Shown here: positions 1 to 9,619 of the stretch, in pieces | Layout: each line of letters opens with the position of its first letter | Numbering within the stretch: the first letter of the stretch is position 1 | Assembly (NCBI GenBank): GCA_009760855.2 | Contig: WPIO01000162.1 | Span: 64,001 to 124,000, forward strand | Source: Cristatella mucedo | Lineage: Eukaryota > Bryozoa > Phylactolaemata > Cristatellidae | Reading direction: 5' to 3' | DNA length: 60,000 nucleotides | Notes under the pieces: generated by a model | What the model was told of the DNA's origin: nothing | What the model saw: only the letters and a program-made list of their open reading frames with translations | Database searches by the model: none | Translations under genes and position numbers: made by a program

Positions 1-204
1 ATTGGGCATGCTGACTGAGCTAAGATGGCAGCATCAGATCCTTTTTACCACTTTCGCCCTTTCGATGGTGCTGTAAGCTTCGCCTGGCGTCGAGCGATTC
101 GCCTTAGCTGAAATTTCTCAGCGCCGGTTTACAAAAAAGAGCACGTGCAATTTCGTTGCTGATTTATCTCAAGCCTCAGGCCGCCAGCATGACGAGTAGC
201 AGCA
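1..204. other. Unassigned sequence at left edge
   Basis: No gene, repeat family or RNA could be recognised in this stretch. It lies to the left of the 3' tail of a minus-strand LINE B fragment. Confidence 0.4.
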
Positions 205-610
205 GCTAATGTAGTATCTATGTAGTGTCCCTCCGTCTGCAATTCCGCAAAGCCACAAAGACCGTTACGAAGAAGAGTTTTATATACAGCACTCATAGCC
301 TATGTGGTATTCGGTAGCCAGCAGGCTTAATCTCACGCAAAAAAGAGACAGTGCTAAGCCTAGCTTCGTCTAGAGGGCAGTTGAGGTAGTGAGTAAGGGA
401 GAAGCAATTTATGGCAGCTGGAAAGAATGTGCCACAGTCAGCAGCAGGAGAGTAAATGTCAATGGTTGGTTAAGAATTGTAAGAGTACGTTCGGCAGTCT
501 AGATTCAGCAGAGCAAAAGCTTCTGTCGCCAAAGGTCTCTAAGCTGAGGAATGCAACAGCTAAATTATTGTACATGCAGAAACTGGGGCACGAGGGGGCT
601 GCAACTGGTG
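205..610 (-). mobile_element. LINE B fragment, 3' end of ORF2 and tail
   Basis: On the minus strand this matches the last ~400 bp of the LINE B copy at 24.3-26.9 kb. It includes the ORF2 C-terminus equivalent to 26.5-26.65 kb and the 3' UTR, which ends in degenerate ATTAC-like repeats near 212. The short frames at 427-675 and 459-734 are not genes; they arise from this relic and its inverted neighbour. Confidence 0.7.
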
Positions 611-802
611 CCCACATTTCTGGGCTTTTTAAATGTGTCCCGTTTATTGAAAGAGCTTGGATTGCTGCCGGTTGATTAACGGATGTGGAGAAAAGCTCGT
701 ACCACGACCCAAAAGGCTTGACCCCTTCATTCATAGCTGAACAGCTGCAGCAGTTGCAGCCTCCTCGTTCCCCAGGTTCTGCATGGACAATAAATTAGCT
801 GG
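548..802. repeat. Local inverted repeat inside LINE B
   Basis: About 60 bp at 548-606 is repeated in inverted orientation at 737-802, with a 130-bp spacer. Both arms derive from the same part of LINE B ORF2, the region following the LGWLPV-type motif. The right arm belongs to a plus-strand LINE B piece (about 611-830) joined to the minus-strand piece on its left. This is the arrangement expected of a 5' inversion. Confidence 0.65.
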
Positions 803-950
803 CTCTTTCAGTATTATTCATCCCCAACTGGACTGGCCTAGTGGCTTTTTCTGGTAGCCCAGAAAGGGAATTACCATAATCTAGTGGCGACAGAACCAAG
901 GAACAAGCTACATTTTCCTAAGGCCACCGTGGAAGACAGTTAATAATAAC
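611..950. mobile_element. LINE B pieces, plus (611-830) then minus (830-950)
   Basis: 611-830 matches LINE B ORF2 on the plus strand, corresponding to 26.35-26.5 kb. 830-950 matches ORF2 on the minus strand, corresponding to 26.2-26.3 kb around the SRLDYCNSLL-like stretch. The orientation switches are clear, but the exact joins cannot be fixed by eye. Confidence 0.6.
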
Positions 951-1052
951 AATGCATTTGATATATCACTCTCTGAGAAATCAATTTTTTCTAAGCACTT
1001 TACATTTACTGCAAAGGAAGCACTATCTCCTATTATTAGATAGGGATCATGC
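942..1052 (-). mobile_element. LINE A 3' end fragment
   Basis: An AAT-rich tail at about 942-955 is followed by the conserved LINE A 3' UTR block, degenerate here: 'ctctgagaaatcaattttttctaagcactttacatttactgcaaagg'-like, read in two parts. It is a short 5'-truncated copy. Confidence 0.65.
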
Positions 1053-1463
1053 GTTAAGGCTATCTGTGGAAGCAGTATTCTTAAAGAAACTTGTAAAATT
1101 CATTTAGGCAGCTTTCGAAGGTGACACCTAGCTTCCAAAAACAAGGTGATGGGTGCATAACAGCATCATCTGTAAGAAGACAAACGCCTACTGCCTGCCA
1201 CGTGCAACAGGCGCCCATCTGATTAGGAATAACACGAGACAGCTCCAAGGCAGAGCGATAAGGACCAAGAGACAAATATTGAAGCAACAGGGACTTACGG
1301 ATTCGCCTGACCAACCACCACTAACTGCACAGCACGATTAAAGGCTACCCGATGACTAAGAGGGACCCGATTCTCCGGCACTCTGCTCAAATGGCGTTTT
1401 CCACGATCAACAGAAACTGTACCGAGTTATGTCCCTGTTTCGAGTGTATGTGTGAGTTCGAGA
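1053..1463. other. Unassigned stretch
   Basis: No coding region, RNA or repeat family could be supported here. Short frames occur on both strands at 1081-1341 and show no protein-like pattern. Confidence 0.35.
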
Positions 1464-1845
1464 CTCTGCATCTGCTTATGGGTGCTGACACTGCATGCAG
1501 CCACTAAACACATTTGCATGCTGACCCTGCACATGTCACCCCTAACCATGTTATTCATGTTGGCTATCGGTGAGCCGTGATGGCACACTAGGTAAGGTGG
1601 TTGCTTTCACGACCTCGTTCCCGAGGTCGCGGGTTCGATTCCTGCGGCGGGCGATTCTATATCGCCACTGCTAGCCGTGGTGATAGCCGTAAAGGCTCTT
1701 CTGTCGCTATACAAAAAGAGGCTGTTTAATCAGCAAGCACATATTACTAGGCATTCAATCGCGTTCCCCTTTGCAGCAAATGTAAAGCGCTAAGAAAGAG
1801 ATTGAGTTCGGAGGGCGCTTTATCATGTGCATTATTATTATTACT
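1464..1845 (+). mobile_element. LINE A 3' UTR split by a SINE
   Basis: This is the plus-strand LINE A 3' UTR. It has the TGCATGCTGACCC repeats at about 1470-1550, then the AGCGC...GATTGAGTTC block, then an ATT-rich tail at about 1830-1847. A tRNA-like SINE (1570-1737) sits inside it, so the SINE arrived after the LINE. Confidence 0.75.
1570..1737 (+). mobile_element. SINE1, tRNA-derived, nested in LINE A
   Basis: The head resembles a tRNA (GCCGTGATGGCACAC) with a good RNA polymerase III B box, GGTTCGATTCC, at 1632-1642. A tRNA-unrelated body follows, ending in GGCTGTTTAATCAGCAAG. Related copies are at 6212-6410 (minus), 6490-6650 (plus) and 30594-30742 (plus). It is not a functional tRNA gene, because no clover-leaf can be closed and the body continues past the acceptor stem. 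Confidence 0.7.
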
Positions 1846-2629
1846 ATTAAATATATAGTGGCCTTGGTGATCCATTGTGCGATGTGGACCTATACCTTAT
1901 TTCTGTGGAGTATCTCTGGGGTTTTCCATTTCCGTTGTATTTTTGATACGACTATATATCAGCCGTCACCGGATGAACGTGTCAATAGGAGGACTGCTCA
2001 TCAAAATGTGAGGAGCAGCCACAAGTCAAGACCTACCAGTCAATACCATCTTCGTCGAGTCAATGAAACTCCTCTCTAAGCTAAGCGTAACTGATCAACC
2101 CCGGGCCTGCACAAGACCAGAAATGAGCTGTTCTACCGAAATGCTTGCCGATTTCTTCCATTAAAAGGAGCTGCACATATTGTACATAACAGTGCCTCAA
2201 TAAAGCCAACTGAGACTAAAGCCAGACCAAATGCAATTTCTTCTGTGGTAATGACTGGAAGATAAGCTCGTTTTATCAATAACTCAGGTTTTTCTATCGT
2301 TAATGCTTACCTCGAATAATGCTTTGTTGCAAAGTGTTTCACACTGGTCACCACTAAAACGGTACTTACTCAGCCAGAATTGGATTAGGGTGCCCTAAAG
2401 AACTTCTGTCCAGTTTCCTTCTAACTTTTGTGGCAGACTATTGATATTGTTTTCTCTAAGAATCTTGCAGGACACATTTAAAAGTGCGAATTTTCACAAA
2501 AGCGACAGTCGGAATCAAGCGAAGCCGCTCCACTTACGCCGCGTATTGCAGCCAAAAAAGACCGATAGCATCCTAAGCAGCAACAATAATAATACATTTG
2601 TCTGTGGCCATTAATTATGGGCATAATAA
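1846..2629. other. Unassigned, AT-rich
   Basis: Nothing recognisable. The 84-aa frame at 1825-2079 begins in the (ATT)n tail of a LINE and is not considered a gene. Confidence 0.35.
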
Positions 2630-2735
2630 TACAACGAAAATAATAATAACGCAATTGATGCAGCGCCCTCAGGGAACTCAGTCTCTGTCTAGGCACTTTA
2701 CATTTGCTGCAGAGTAAGCACGAATTACCGCCCAG
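2630..2735 (-). mobile_element. LINE A 3' end fragment
   Basis: An AATAATAATAAC tail at about 2638-2650 is followed by the conserved GCGCCCTCAGGGAACTCAGTCTC block and the CTTTACATTTGCTGCAGAG segment. It is a short 5'-truncated copy. Confidence 0.7.
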
Positions 2736-2755
2736 ATCCGCCATGTTGCTGAGGT

Positions 2756-2799
2756 CACGCCGCCCTCTCGCCACGCCGCCCTCTGGCCACACCGCCAGC
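2756..2799. repeat. 16-bp minisatellite, ~2.8 copies
   Basis: The unit CACGCCGCCCTCTCGC is at 2756-2771 and repeats with one change at 2772-2787. It then degenerates at 2788-2799. Confidence 0.75.
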
Positions 2800-3436
2800 T
2801 AGGGTAAGACGAGCGGCAGTTTGATTTAACCTCTTTGCAACATTGGTGCATGCGCCGACAACTGCAGGAGAACTAAGAAGGGCTACTGGAGGCCCTAGAT
2901 ACATTAGGGGGATACCGGGGGACACGGGAACCACGTGGTTAGGCAGTCATCCCGAAGCAGGAGGTTCTCCCGGCGCGGGCGGCCAATCTCGGACCGAAGC
3001 AATCTTGGGTACAAGCGGCAATCCACATTAGCACCAGCCGATACGACATTGATGCGACATTGGCTGCTGTAGCGGCGATTTGCTAGCGCGGTACATCGCA
3101 GTCGACGCCGACGGCGCTGGCTCGTGAAGGGGAAGGCCAAGAACGACTCGCTGCTGGGGAAGCGCGGAATATACGTACAAGCCGTAACAGCGAGCCGTCT
3201 TATGTCCTTCCCCGCTCGGGCCTGAAGTACGCGTGCGTTGCCTCGCGCGCTTCGCAACATCGCCGGAGCATGTCTGCACCCATGCAGATGCATACCTCGG
3301 CGAGACCGAGAGCGTCCAGCACTACGACTTGGTCGGCCAGCTTCAGTTCCCCACGAGCTATGGCTGCCTCGCGTCATGGCGCACCCAGTCGCCCTCCCTC
3401 TAGGTCAGGCCTAGCCCAGGCCGTGACCCCAGGCTG
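2800..3436. other. GC-rich island without recognised gene
   Basis: This stretch is clearly GC- and CpG-richer than its surroundings. A 157-aa minus-strand frame (3377-2904) and smaller frames are open, but their composition (runs of Arg and Ser) is what GC-rich DNA gives by chance. No domain is visible. A short inverted motif built on CCTAGCCCAGG/CCTAGCCTGGG lies at about 3405-3450. A promoter-like CpG island or an unrecognised repeat is possible. Confidence 0.3.
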
Positions 3437-4543
3437 AACCTAGCCTGGGTGCACAAACAGCGCCCTCCCAGAACTCAAGTCTCTTTCTAGGCCCTTCACA
3501 TTTGCTGCAAAGGAAGCGCGATCGAATGGTTAGTGCTTGCATGCTCAACAAACAAGAAAAACTTGGTTAGGGGTAATGTGCACATGGTCAGCATGCAAGT
3601 GTGGTTAGTGGCAGCATGCAGTGTCAGCACCCTCAAGCACATAAAAGACGAATCAAAGGGACCCGAAAAATGCTGTGATAAATAGGAGCATTTTAAATTT
3701 CTGTCTAAATGAAGTCAAGACAGGAGATGTCGTTATGCACATCGGAAGTGAGCTCCGAGCTTTAGGAGCACACGAACTAAAGGCACTGTGTTCAAATGAT
3801 TCGAGGTTTGTAGGAGGTATAGCTAAACGAGTATATTCCGAAAAACAGGAGGTACAATGCTTAGCCTGGTGGGGAAGGTGATTTGATAGGTTGGCTGGAT
3901 TCAAAAAAAGGAAAGCACCCAAAAGTGGGTGACAAAAATTTGAAGTCATTGCATGGCTTGCCTGGGAGCCCGTGCAGGTCGGTGAGAAGTGGTGAGATGT
4001 GGCAACTGCAATGCTCGGGACAGACAAACCTTGCTGCAGCGTTTTGCACCACCTGTAAACGCCTTATTGCACAAGCTGGTAGACCAGCAAGTAGTGGGTT
4101 ACTGAAGTCAAGATGGGATGTAAGAAATGCATTGACCACTTTAGATGTAATATCCCTGTCTAAACAAGGCAGAATGTTATTAATGCTGTCTATCCGAAAG
4201 TAGGCAGAGTTAATTGTGGAGCTGATGTGGTCGTCTAACGAGAGGTCACTTTGGAGCATGACACCTAGACTTCGTGCCGATTCAACAGGAAATATGCTGG
4301 CAGATCCGATTTTTAGCGTCAACATATCCAATTTTCAAGTCACACTTGGTCAGTAAATTGGTTCTATCATTATTCAATTTATGAAACTTTGCTGCCATCC
4401 GTGTGCCGAAGTAAGCAATACATGCAGCAAGGGAGTTGGGAGAATTGGATCCGGTGGAGGGCTGGGAGGGATCAAAGCAAAGGTACAACTGAGTGTCATC
4501 CACATAGAAGACAGCCTAGATTGTGCCTGTCAATCACATCGGC

Positions 4544-4623
<80 letters not shown>

Positions 4624-4985
4624 AAGAAAGATAGAAAGAAAGAGAGAGAGAAAGAAAGAGAGAGTATAAACCTTGAAAATAACTGGACCAAGCTCAAACC
4701 CCTAAGGTACCACATCTTTCAGAGGTTCCTTGGAGGATCTTTGTCCATTCATATTCACACTCTGGAGTCTCCCACTGAGCTAGGACCCGAACCACTGCAA
4801 GGTAGTGCAAGTGATGCTCAGGCGAGATGAGAGGCGCCCGAGAAGGATTATGTGATCGATAGTATAGAAAGCTGCCGAAAGATCGAGCAAAACAGGCATA
4901 GAGAATCTACCCATGTCGGCATTCTCCAGGAAGTACAGCCGAAGCGATGCTGCGGAGTGATTAGCTCTAAAACCAGACTGGAACA
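3437..4985 (-). mobile_element. LINE A copy with RT relic, interrupted by (GA)n
   Basis: This minus-strand LINE A copy runs from the 3' UTR near 3440 through reverse transcriptase sequence to about 4985. Recognisable pieces on the minus strand include a DDTQLYLCFDPSQPS stretch near 4500 (the DD of the YADD catalytic motif, motif C), an SLVQLF.. region near 4700 that corresponds to GSVLGPILF, and FRANHSA...LLDLSAAF (motif A area) near 4980-4880. Stops and frameshifts break it everywhere. The right-hand 5' end is truncated and no ATT tail is left on the other side. Confidence 0.8.
4545..4663. repeat. (AG)n microsatellite inside LINE A RT
   Basis: (AG)n is pure from 4545 to 4619 and continues as GAAA/GAGA imperfect repeats to about 4663. 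It lies exactly where LINE A carries TATACTCTCCCTCTTGCTGA, so it appears to have grown from that CT-rich coding motif. The arginine/glutamate-rich frames over it are artefacts. Confidence 0.9.
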
Positions 4986-5311
4986 CACTAGCACAGCATA
5001 CATCCTTTCTCCCCACCTGCCTCCCCTCTCTTTCCTTTCCCTTCCCCTCTCCGCACCCCTTCCATGCAACAACTGAGCATCTGCTGCTGCCGCCTGAACA
5101 TCGGTTGCTGCCTCATGCGTGGAAACTGAGCTGCGTGACAAGGCTTCTGCCGGCACCAGCCTCTGTCTTGTTCGGTGTTATCAGTCTGAAATCCGCGCGT
5201 CACGTTCTAAAGTGAACTTTTACTTGACCAAATCAGCTCTATAATTTGTACATACTTTAATCGACCTAACACTGCCAGATGTTGGATAGTTTAGCCAGGG
5301 ATCGTGTAGCC
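4986..5311. other. Unassigned, with pyrimidine-rich tract
   Basis: A C/T-rich tract lies at about 5004-5066, followed by GCTGC-rich sequence to ~5110. No gene is supported. Confidence 0.4.
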
Positions 5312-5585
5312 CAGACATGGGCAAACTAAGGCCCACGGGCCATATACGGCCCGTAGGGCTTTTCAATCCGGTGAGCCGAACTCGTCCGCGTTTTATTATT
5401 AAATTAAATTTTATTATAAAGACACCTAAATCATTTTACCTACTATAATTCCCATCTTTCCCGAGCAGATGGCCCACCCCGAAGACACTGACCCTTGAGT
5501 GTGATGCATTACGGTTACTCTCTACTTCATTTTGTCGCTTTGTACTTTCAGCCCTTCAGTAAAAATGAGCGAACCGGAGACTTCA
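5312..5585 (+). mobile_element. hAT transposon 5' end, copy 1
   Basis: It begins with CAGACATGGGCAAACT followed by GGCCC...GGGCC palindromic sequence, a terminal inverted repeat typical of a group of hAT elements. It aligns with the hAT copy starting at 38096 through the 5' UTR. Shared stretches include ATTAAATTTTATTATAAAGACACCT and CTTTCAGYCCTTCAGTAAAAATGAG. Similarity stops just after the transposase start codon. Only the 5' end remains. Confidence 0.75.
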
Positions 5586-6040
5586 CGACATCTCTTCACT
5601 TGAGGACATTCTATAGTAGAAAATAGAAGTCACAATGCACTTGTTCCCAGCACCATATGCTCCGCCATCATGAATAATTCTTCGCGAGAAGAAATTAGGC
5701 ATGTTCATGCTATTCCAAGCGACTTGTCCATGGATGACAACATCGCCTCGTCTTTCAATTCTGCTAAACGAACATTGCCAGAATCAGGGCTTGCTTAGAT
5801 AAGGCTATGATGCAAAATTCAATCAATTTTCTGTCATCGTTTCTAGATTTTTGCTATTTCTCCTTCAAGAGCGCACACAAGATATCCTTAGCTCATTCTT
5901 CCCATCCTCTGCTGAATGTCCTCCACAGATTTCAGGCTGACTGATCAGACAAATCCCTTTTTTAAATTAAATGGGGGTGATGATTTCTGAGTATGGCCGT
6001 CTTTTAGGCCAACCCTATTCCTTCACAAAGTATAGTTCAT
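5586..6040. other. Mostly unassigned; small LINE A-like piece
   Basis: About 75 bp at 5740-5812 resembles LINE A ORF2 on the plus strand (GGGCTTGCTTAGATAAGG, compare 29461-29480). The rest is unrecognised. Confidence 0.35.
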
Positions 6041-6175
6041 TTGTATTGCACCCTAAGAGAACTTAAGCTCTGTATTCAGGCACTTCACATATGCCACGGG
6101 GATTGAGCTCATGACCTCGGCGAGACCTCGATCGGGGCGAGCACCTTAACCACCGGGACAAATCATCTCGGCCAC
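6041..6175 (-). mobile_element. SINE2, tRNA-Ser/Leu-like head, LINE A-like tail
   Basis: Read on the minus strand, the head is GTGGCCGAG...GGTGGTTAAGG, the A-box region of a Ser/Leu-type tRNA. A B-box-like segment follows. The 3' ~50 bp (6041-6095) closely resembles the conserved end of LINE A (GCRCCCTMAGAGAACTYAA...AGGCRCTTYACAT). Related copies are at 8912-9040, 30310-30403 and probably 35440-35555. Confidence 0.65.
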
Positions 6176-6211
6176 GATTACAGCGAGGTGATTATCATCG
6201 TCCCTAACTGG

Positions 6212-6410
6212 TGGTTAAATTAAATTAAATTAAATTAAATTCTTGCTGATTAAACAGCCTCTTTTGTATAGCAACAGAAGAGCCGTTACGGCAATCTCCA
6301 AAGTTTGCAGCGGCCATAAAGGATAGCCCACGGCACGAATCAAACCCACGACATTGGGATCAAGGTCGTGAAGGCCACCGCCTTACCAAGTGTGCCATCA
6401 CGGCTAACGT
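6212..6410 (-). mobile_element. SINE1 with (AAATT)n tail
   Basis: This minus-strand SINE1 has its 3' tail of about five AAATT repeats at 6212-6241, then GCTGATTAAACAGCCTC and the body. The tRNA-like head (TGTGCCATCACGGC) ends near 6405. The tail marks target-primed reverse transcription. Confidence 0.75.
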
Positions 6411-6489
6411 TAGCTATTTCTTGCTGCTCTGCAGAAACCCCATCATGGCAGCAAGCCAGATTTGCAACCCTATCCGTATTGCACGCTCG

Positions 6490-6650
6490 GGCCGTGATAG
6501 TCCAGGAGCTATAGTGCTCCTTGTTCCACTACCAAGGTCGTGGGTTCGAGTCTCTGCAGGGTGCGGTACTTTCTTGCCAAATGCAAATGCTGGTAAGAGC
6601 TGCTAAGGCTCTTCGACTGGTATAACAATGAGGCTTTTAAATCAACCTAC
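6490..6650 (+). mobile_element. SINE1, diverged
   Basis: It has the head GCCGTGATAGTCC at 6490 and a B-box-like GGGTTCGAGTCTC at about 6541-6553. The body ends TGAGGCTTTTAAATCAACC. It lies 80 bp from, and head-to-head with, the SINE1 copy on its left. Confidence 0.6.
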
Positions 6651-8023
6651 ATATAGAAAGAGAAAGAGAGACGCCTACTTCGCTACAGCAACTCTCTCTA
6701 TCGAATTCCCTGCAGGCACCTGGTTAGTGGCATTGTCAGCCAATAATTTCTGGGCATTAATCGAGCAATCATGGGCACGATTTCATTGCAATCGTAGCTT
6801 TAATCGAAGCATCTGTGCTCCTGTCGCTAAGAAGTATTGGGCTGTCAAACTGCTCAATGACAAACAGTTTTGGAAAGCTTTTCGCGTGCACTAATGCGGC
6901 GGACCGCCTGCTTCGTGCTTGCCCAGGTGCCAGGCTTAGACTCTCGAGTTTAGCTTAGCTTGACTCTGCCGATGTAGGCGTGCCAACCGCCTTAACTAGA
7001 TGGCTACCTTTTGATTTATCTCCGACAGCACTAGTTTGCTCGCTCACTTCGAGCCAGTAGCGATTATTTTGCTATTTGCTCTGCTCCTACTGCTCTGCAT
7101 GGTGGCCAGTATAGCGAAGGCATTGCTCGGCTGATGCACTGGCATTGCTCGGCCGGCAGAAGCTGGACGGACCACACTCACCATGCACCAGCCGAAACCT
7201 ATTTGGCACGCCTTCCTTTCGACCTTGTCCGGCTCGCTCCAGCTTTCTACTGCTGCTTGTCGGATTCCCGCGCCCTCGTCGATGAGGTGGGAAGGCTAGC
7301 ATTTCATTAGCTGAAACAGGAAGAGTCTGTGTTTTCAGCCTCTCCTACCTGTAGGAGGTCGCGAAAATCCGGAGGTTTGTCATGCTTGACGAGAGATCGC
7401 GAGATTATTCACTAGCAGCACCTTTCTGGTGCATTCGCTTCTAGCATGCTCTTCAATTGTAGTCGGTACCAAATTTTTTTCATTTAACGTAATAGTAATT
7501 CTCGCAAATCCTTTTCTTGAAGTGCCAGATACCGGATGCACACTGGATGCACTAGAAGCTGTTATCGATCAGTTCAGTGGCCTGGTTTCTAGCCTCAAAA
7601 CACTGTACCTCGGGACCCACCACAATGCTGGCTATTTGAAGACCGAATGTGGCCGGCCGCTTTTCTGACGACGCAATATTGCTGCAAAGGTATGCATGAA
7701 CCAATGGAATTTTTATAAAATGGGAACCGTGGTGACTTTCGAATTCAGCATGGCCAGCTGCAGCCGCCAGGAGCCATGTGCAGTGAAAGAAGTCAGCTGG
7801 AAAAGAAATCACGAGGTGCTAGCGACTTCGATCGGCTTACAGAGCGAAACCGATTGAGAATAACGATGACTTTATATTGGTTTTGCGGAGGCACTCCTTC
7901 TGGTGAATTGCTGACCTGTGAATTGGCCGCTTGCAATGAGACAGATTAAAGTATCTACAGCACAGACGGTGATAAATACGCAATTCTTCACGTTTTTGCG
8001 AGTTTGGTTTTGCTGATGCTAAT
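6651..8023. other. Unassigned
   Basis: There is no recognisable gene or repeat. An AGAAAGAGAAAGAGAGA run lies at about 6655-6671, and 7080-7290 is somewhat GC-rich. Frames of 60-90 codons occur on both strands without any domain. Confidence 0.35.
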
Positions 8024-8115
8024 ACAAATTATAACAACAATACAATTGTATAGCACTCTCAGAGACCTGCATCTCTGTTTAGGCACTTTACAGATGCTGT
8101 ATAGAAAGCGTTACC
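8024..8115 (-). mobile_element. LINE A or SINE2 3' end fragment
   Basis: An AATTATAACAACAAT tail-like start is followed by a degenerate form of the shared LINE A/SINE2 3' block (CACTCTCAGAGACCT...AGGCACTTTACAGATGCTG). Confidence 0.5.
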
Positions 8116-8911
8116 AAAAGCTTGATGGTAAAAAGCTTGCCCCTCATGGAATGCCTGTCTTTACAGCTAGGCGTGCTGGGAGCATCAGCAGGTCAGGGCA
8201 TGTGGTACTCGTGCGAATCTACCTGAATTAGCGAAGGTGATGCAGACGTACAAAGTACTAGCTTGCACGTTCCAAATAACATTCTTTCTTCGCCAGCACG
8301 TTTCCGGGTTATTAAGGCTTTAGAAGCAGCTCAATTGGTACCGACGGGTGAAAAGAGACAGCCCGGATGCTGCTTGATTTAGTTCTCAGTTCAAAGATAC
8401 AATGCTGATACAGCTCATAATCAGCAAAGATACAATACAAAGATGCTAATACAACTGTTTCTAATAGCAAGTAATAATTCCAAATCCCGCCAAGTTATGT
8501 ATGCAAGATCTTTTGAATTACAAGTCTGAGAAATGGTGTGCTATTGTCATCGAAATTAAATTTAAAACGCTTGACCATAATTGTTTTTTGAACAACTTGC
8601 ACATTCTGCAGTTCTTGCACGTAGTACGACATTTTGTTTCGTAAACTGAGGGAGTTGATCCAAAGTTTTTTTAAACGCATTATAGGGTTATCGGTAAAGT
8701 CAACAGAGGGATCTCTCGGCCTCACTTTGCCTCAGTTGTGCTCCAAGTATTGGTCGGAAGGAGCCAAAACTGTGAATCTCTTGGTCCAAATGAATAGCAT
8801 GAAAACGTCGGTCAATTTTTTATGACTGAGACTCTGGCTCGACTCCCATAGCTATGCAGCACATTAGTCCAATGCGTATCCGGTGGCGCTCATATAGCTG
8901 GTATAGCGCCA
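8116..8911. other. Unassigned
   Basis: No feature could be supported in this stretch. Confidence 0.35.
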
Positions 8912-9040
8912 TAGTAGTGCTGGATCTATATTCAGGTGCTTCACATATGGCACGGTCTTGAGCCAACCATCTCGGGCATCAAATAGATTTACCCTGAACT
9001 CGGTCGGAGCAAGAATCTTGACCACTGCATTGAGCCATCG
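8912..9040 (-). mobile_element. SINE2, diverged copy
   Basis: CAGGTGCTTCACATATGGCACGGTCTTGAGCC and TCGGTCGGAGCAAGAATCTTGACCACTG (read in two parts) match the SINE2 copies at 6041-6175 and 30310-30403 in the same order and on the same strand. Confidence 0.55.
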
Positions 9041-9044
9041 CATA

Positions 9045-9560
9045 AACTGTTGAATAAGCATGGTCATGCGGTTTGTGGTAGCATGCACAATTTTAACAAG
9101 CATAGCATGACTAGAGGTGACATGCACAGGGCCAGCATGCAAATATGGTTAGGGAGGGAGAGCATACACAGTGTCAGCAGGAGTAAGCGCTCAAAGGACG
9201 TATCACAAGGACCAGCTGAATGCCGCGATAAATAGATTGATGTTTAGCTTCATTTTAAATTTAGCCAAGTCAGGAAATCTGGCAACGCCAGTTGGACGTG
9301 ATTTCCAGGTTTGGGCACGTACAAACTAAAGACAAAGTGTCCCAAAGATTTGAGGTTCGAACGAGGTGGAGCTTAACAGGATTTGATGAAAAAAATTAGG
9401 TGGTGCGATGCCTCTACTGGTGGGAGAGCAATTGTGATAGTTGGGTGGGGGTTAGAGAATGAAAGGACCTAAAAGTGACTGACAGAACCTTAAACTCGAC
9501 GATGGGCTGCTGGATTGAGAGCCAGTGCAGGTCGGCAGAAAGTCGTGAGTTGGCTAGAAA
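9045..9560 (-). mobile_element. LINE A fragment, 3' UTR and end of ORF2
   Basis: This minus-strand LINE A has the TGACATGCACAGGGCCAGCATGCA repeats at 9117-9141 and goes on to AGCCAGTGCAGGTCGGC at 9519-9535, which on the minus strand encodes the LHWLPV-type motif. It faces a plus-strand copy starting at about 9620. Confidence 0.7.
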
Positions 9561-9619
9561 ACCTATCAGCTAAATTAACTAAAGGATCACCAGGTTAGGA
9601 GCTATCATGATTTCGTTTA

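Noticed and set aside
1570-1645. Possible tRNA gene with a good B box
   Set aside because: The acceptor stem does not close and the same head is followed by a SINE body in several copies; it is the head of SINE1.
2904-3377. 157-codon minus-strand frame in GC-rich DNA
   Set aside because: Arg/Ser-rich composition, overlapping open frames on the same and opposite strands and no domain point to a compositional artefact.
4381-4830. 149-codon frame rich in Glu-Arg repeats
   Set aside because: It is produced by the (AG)n microsatellite and antisense LINE A; no gene.
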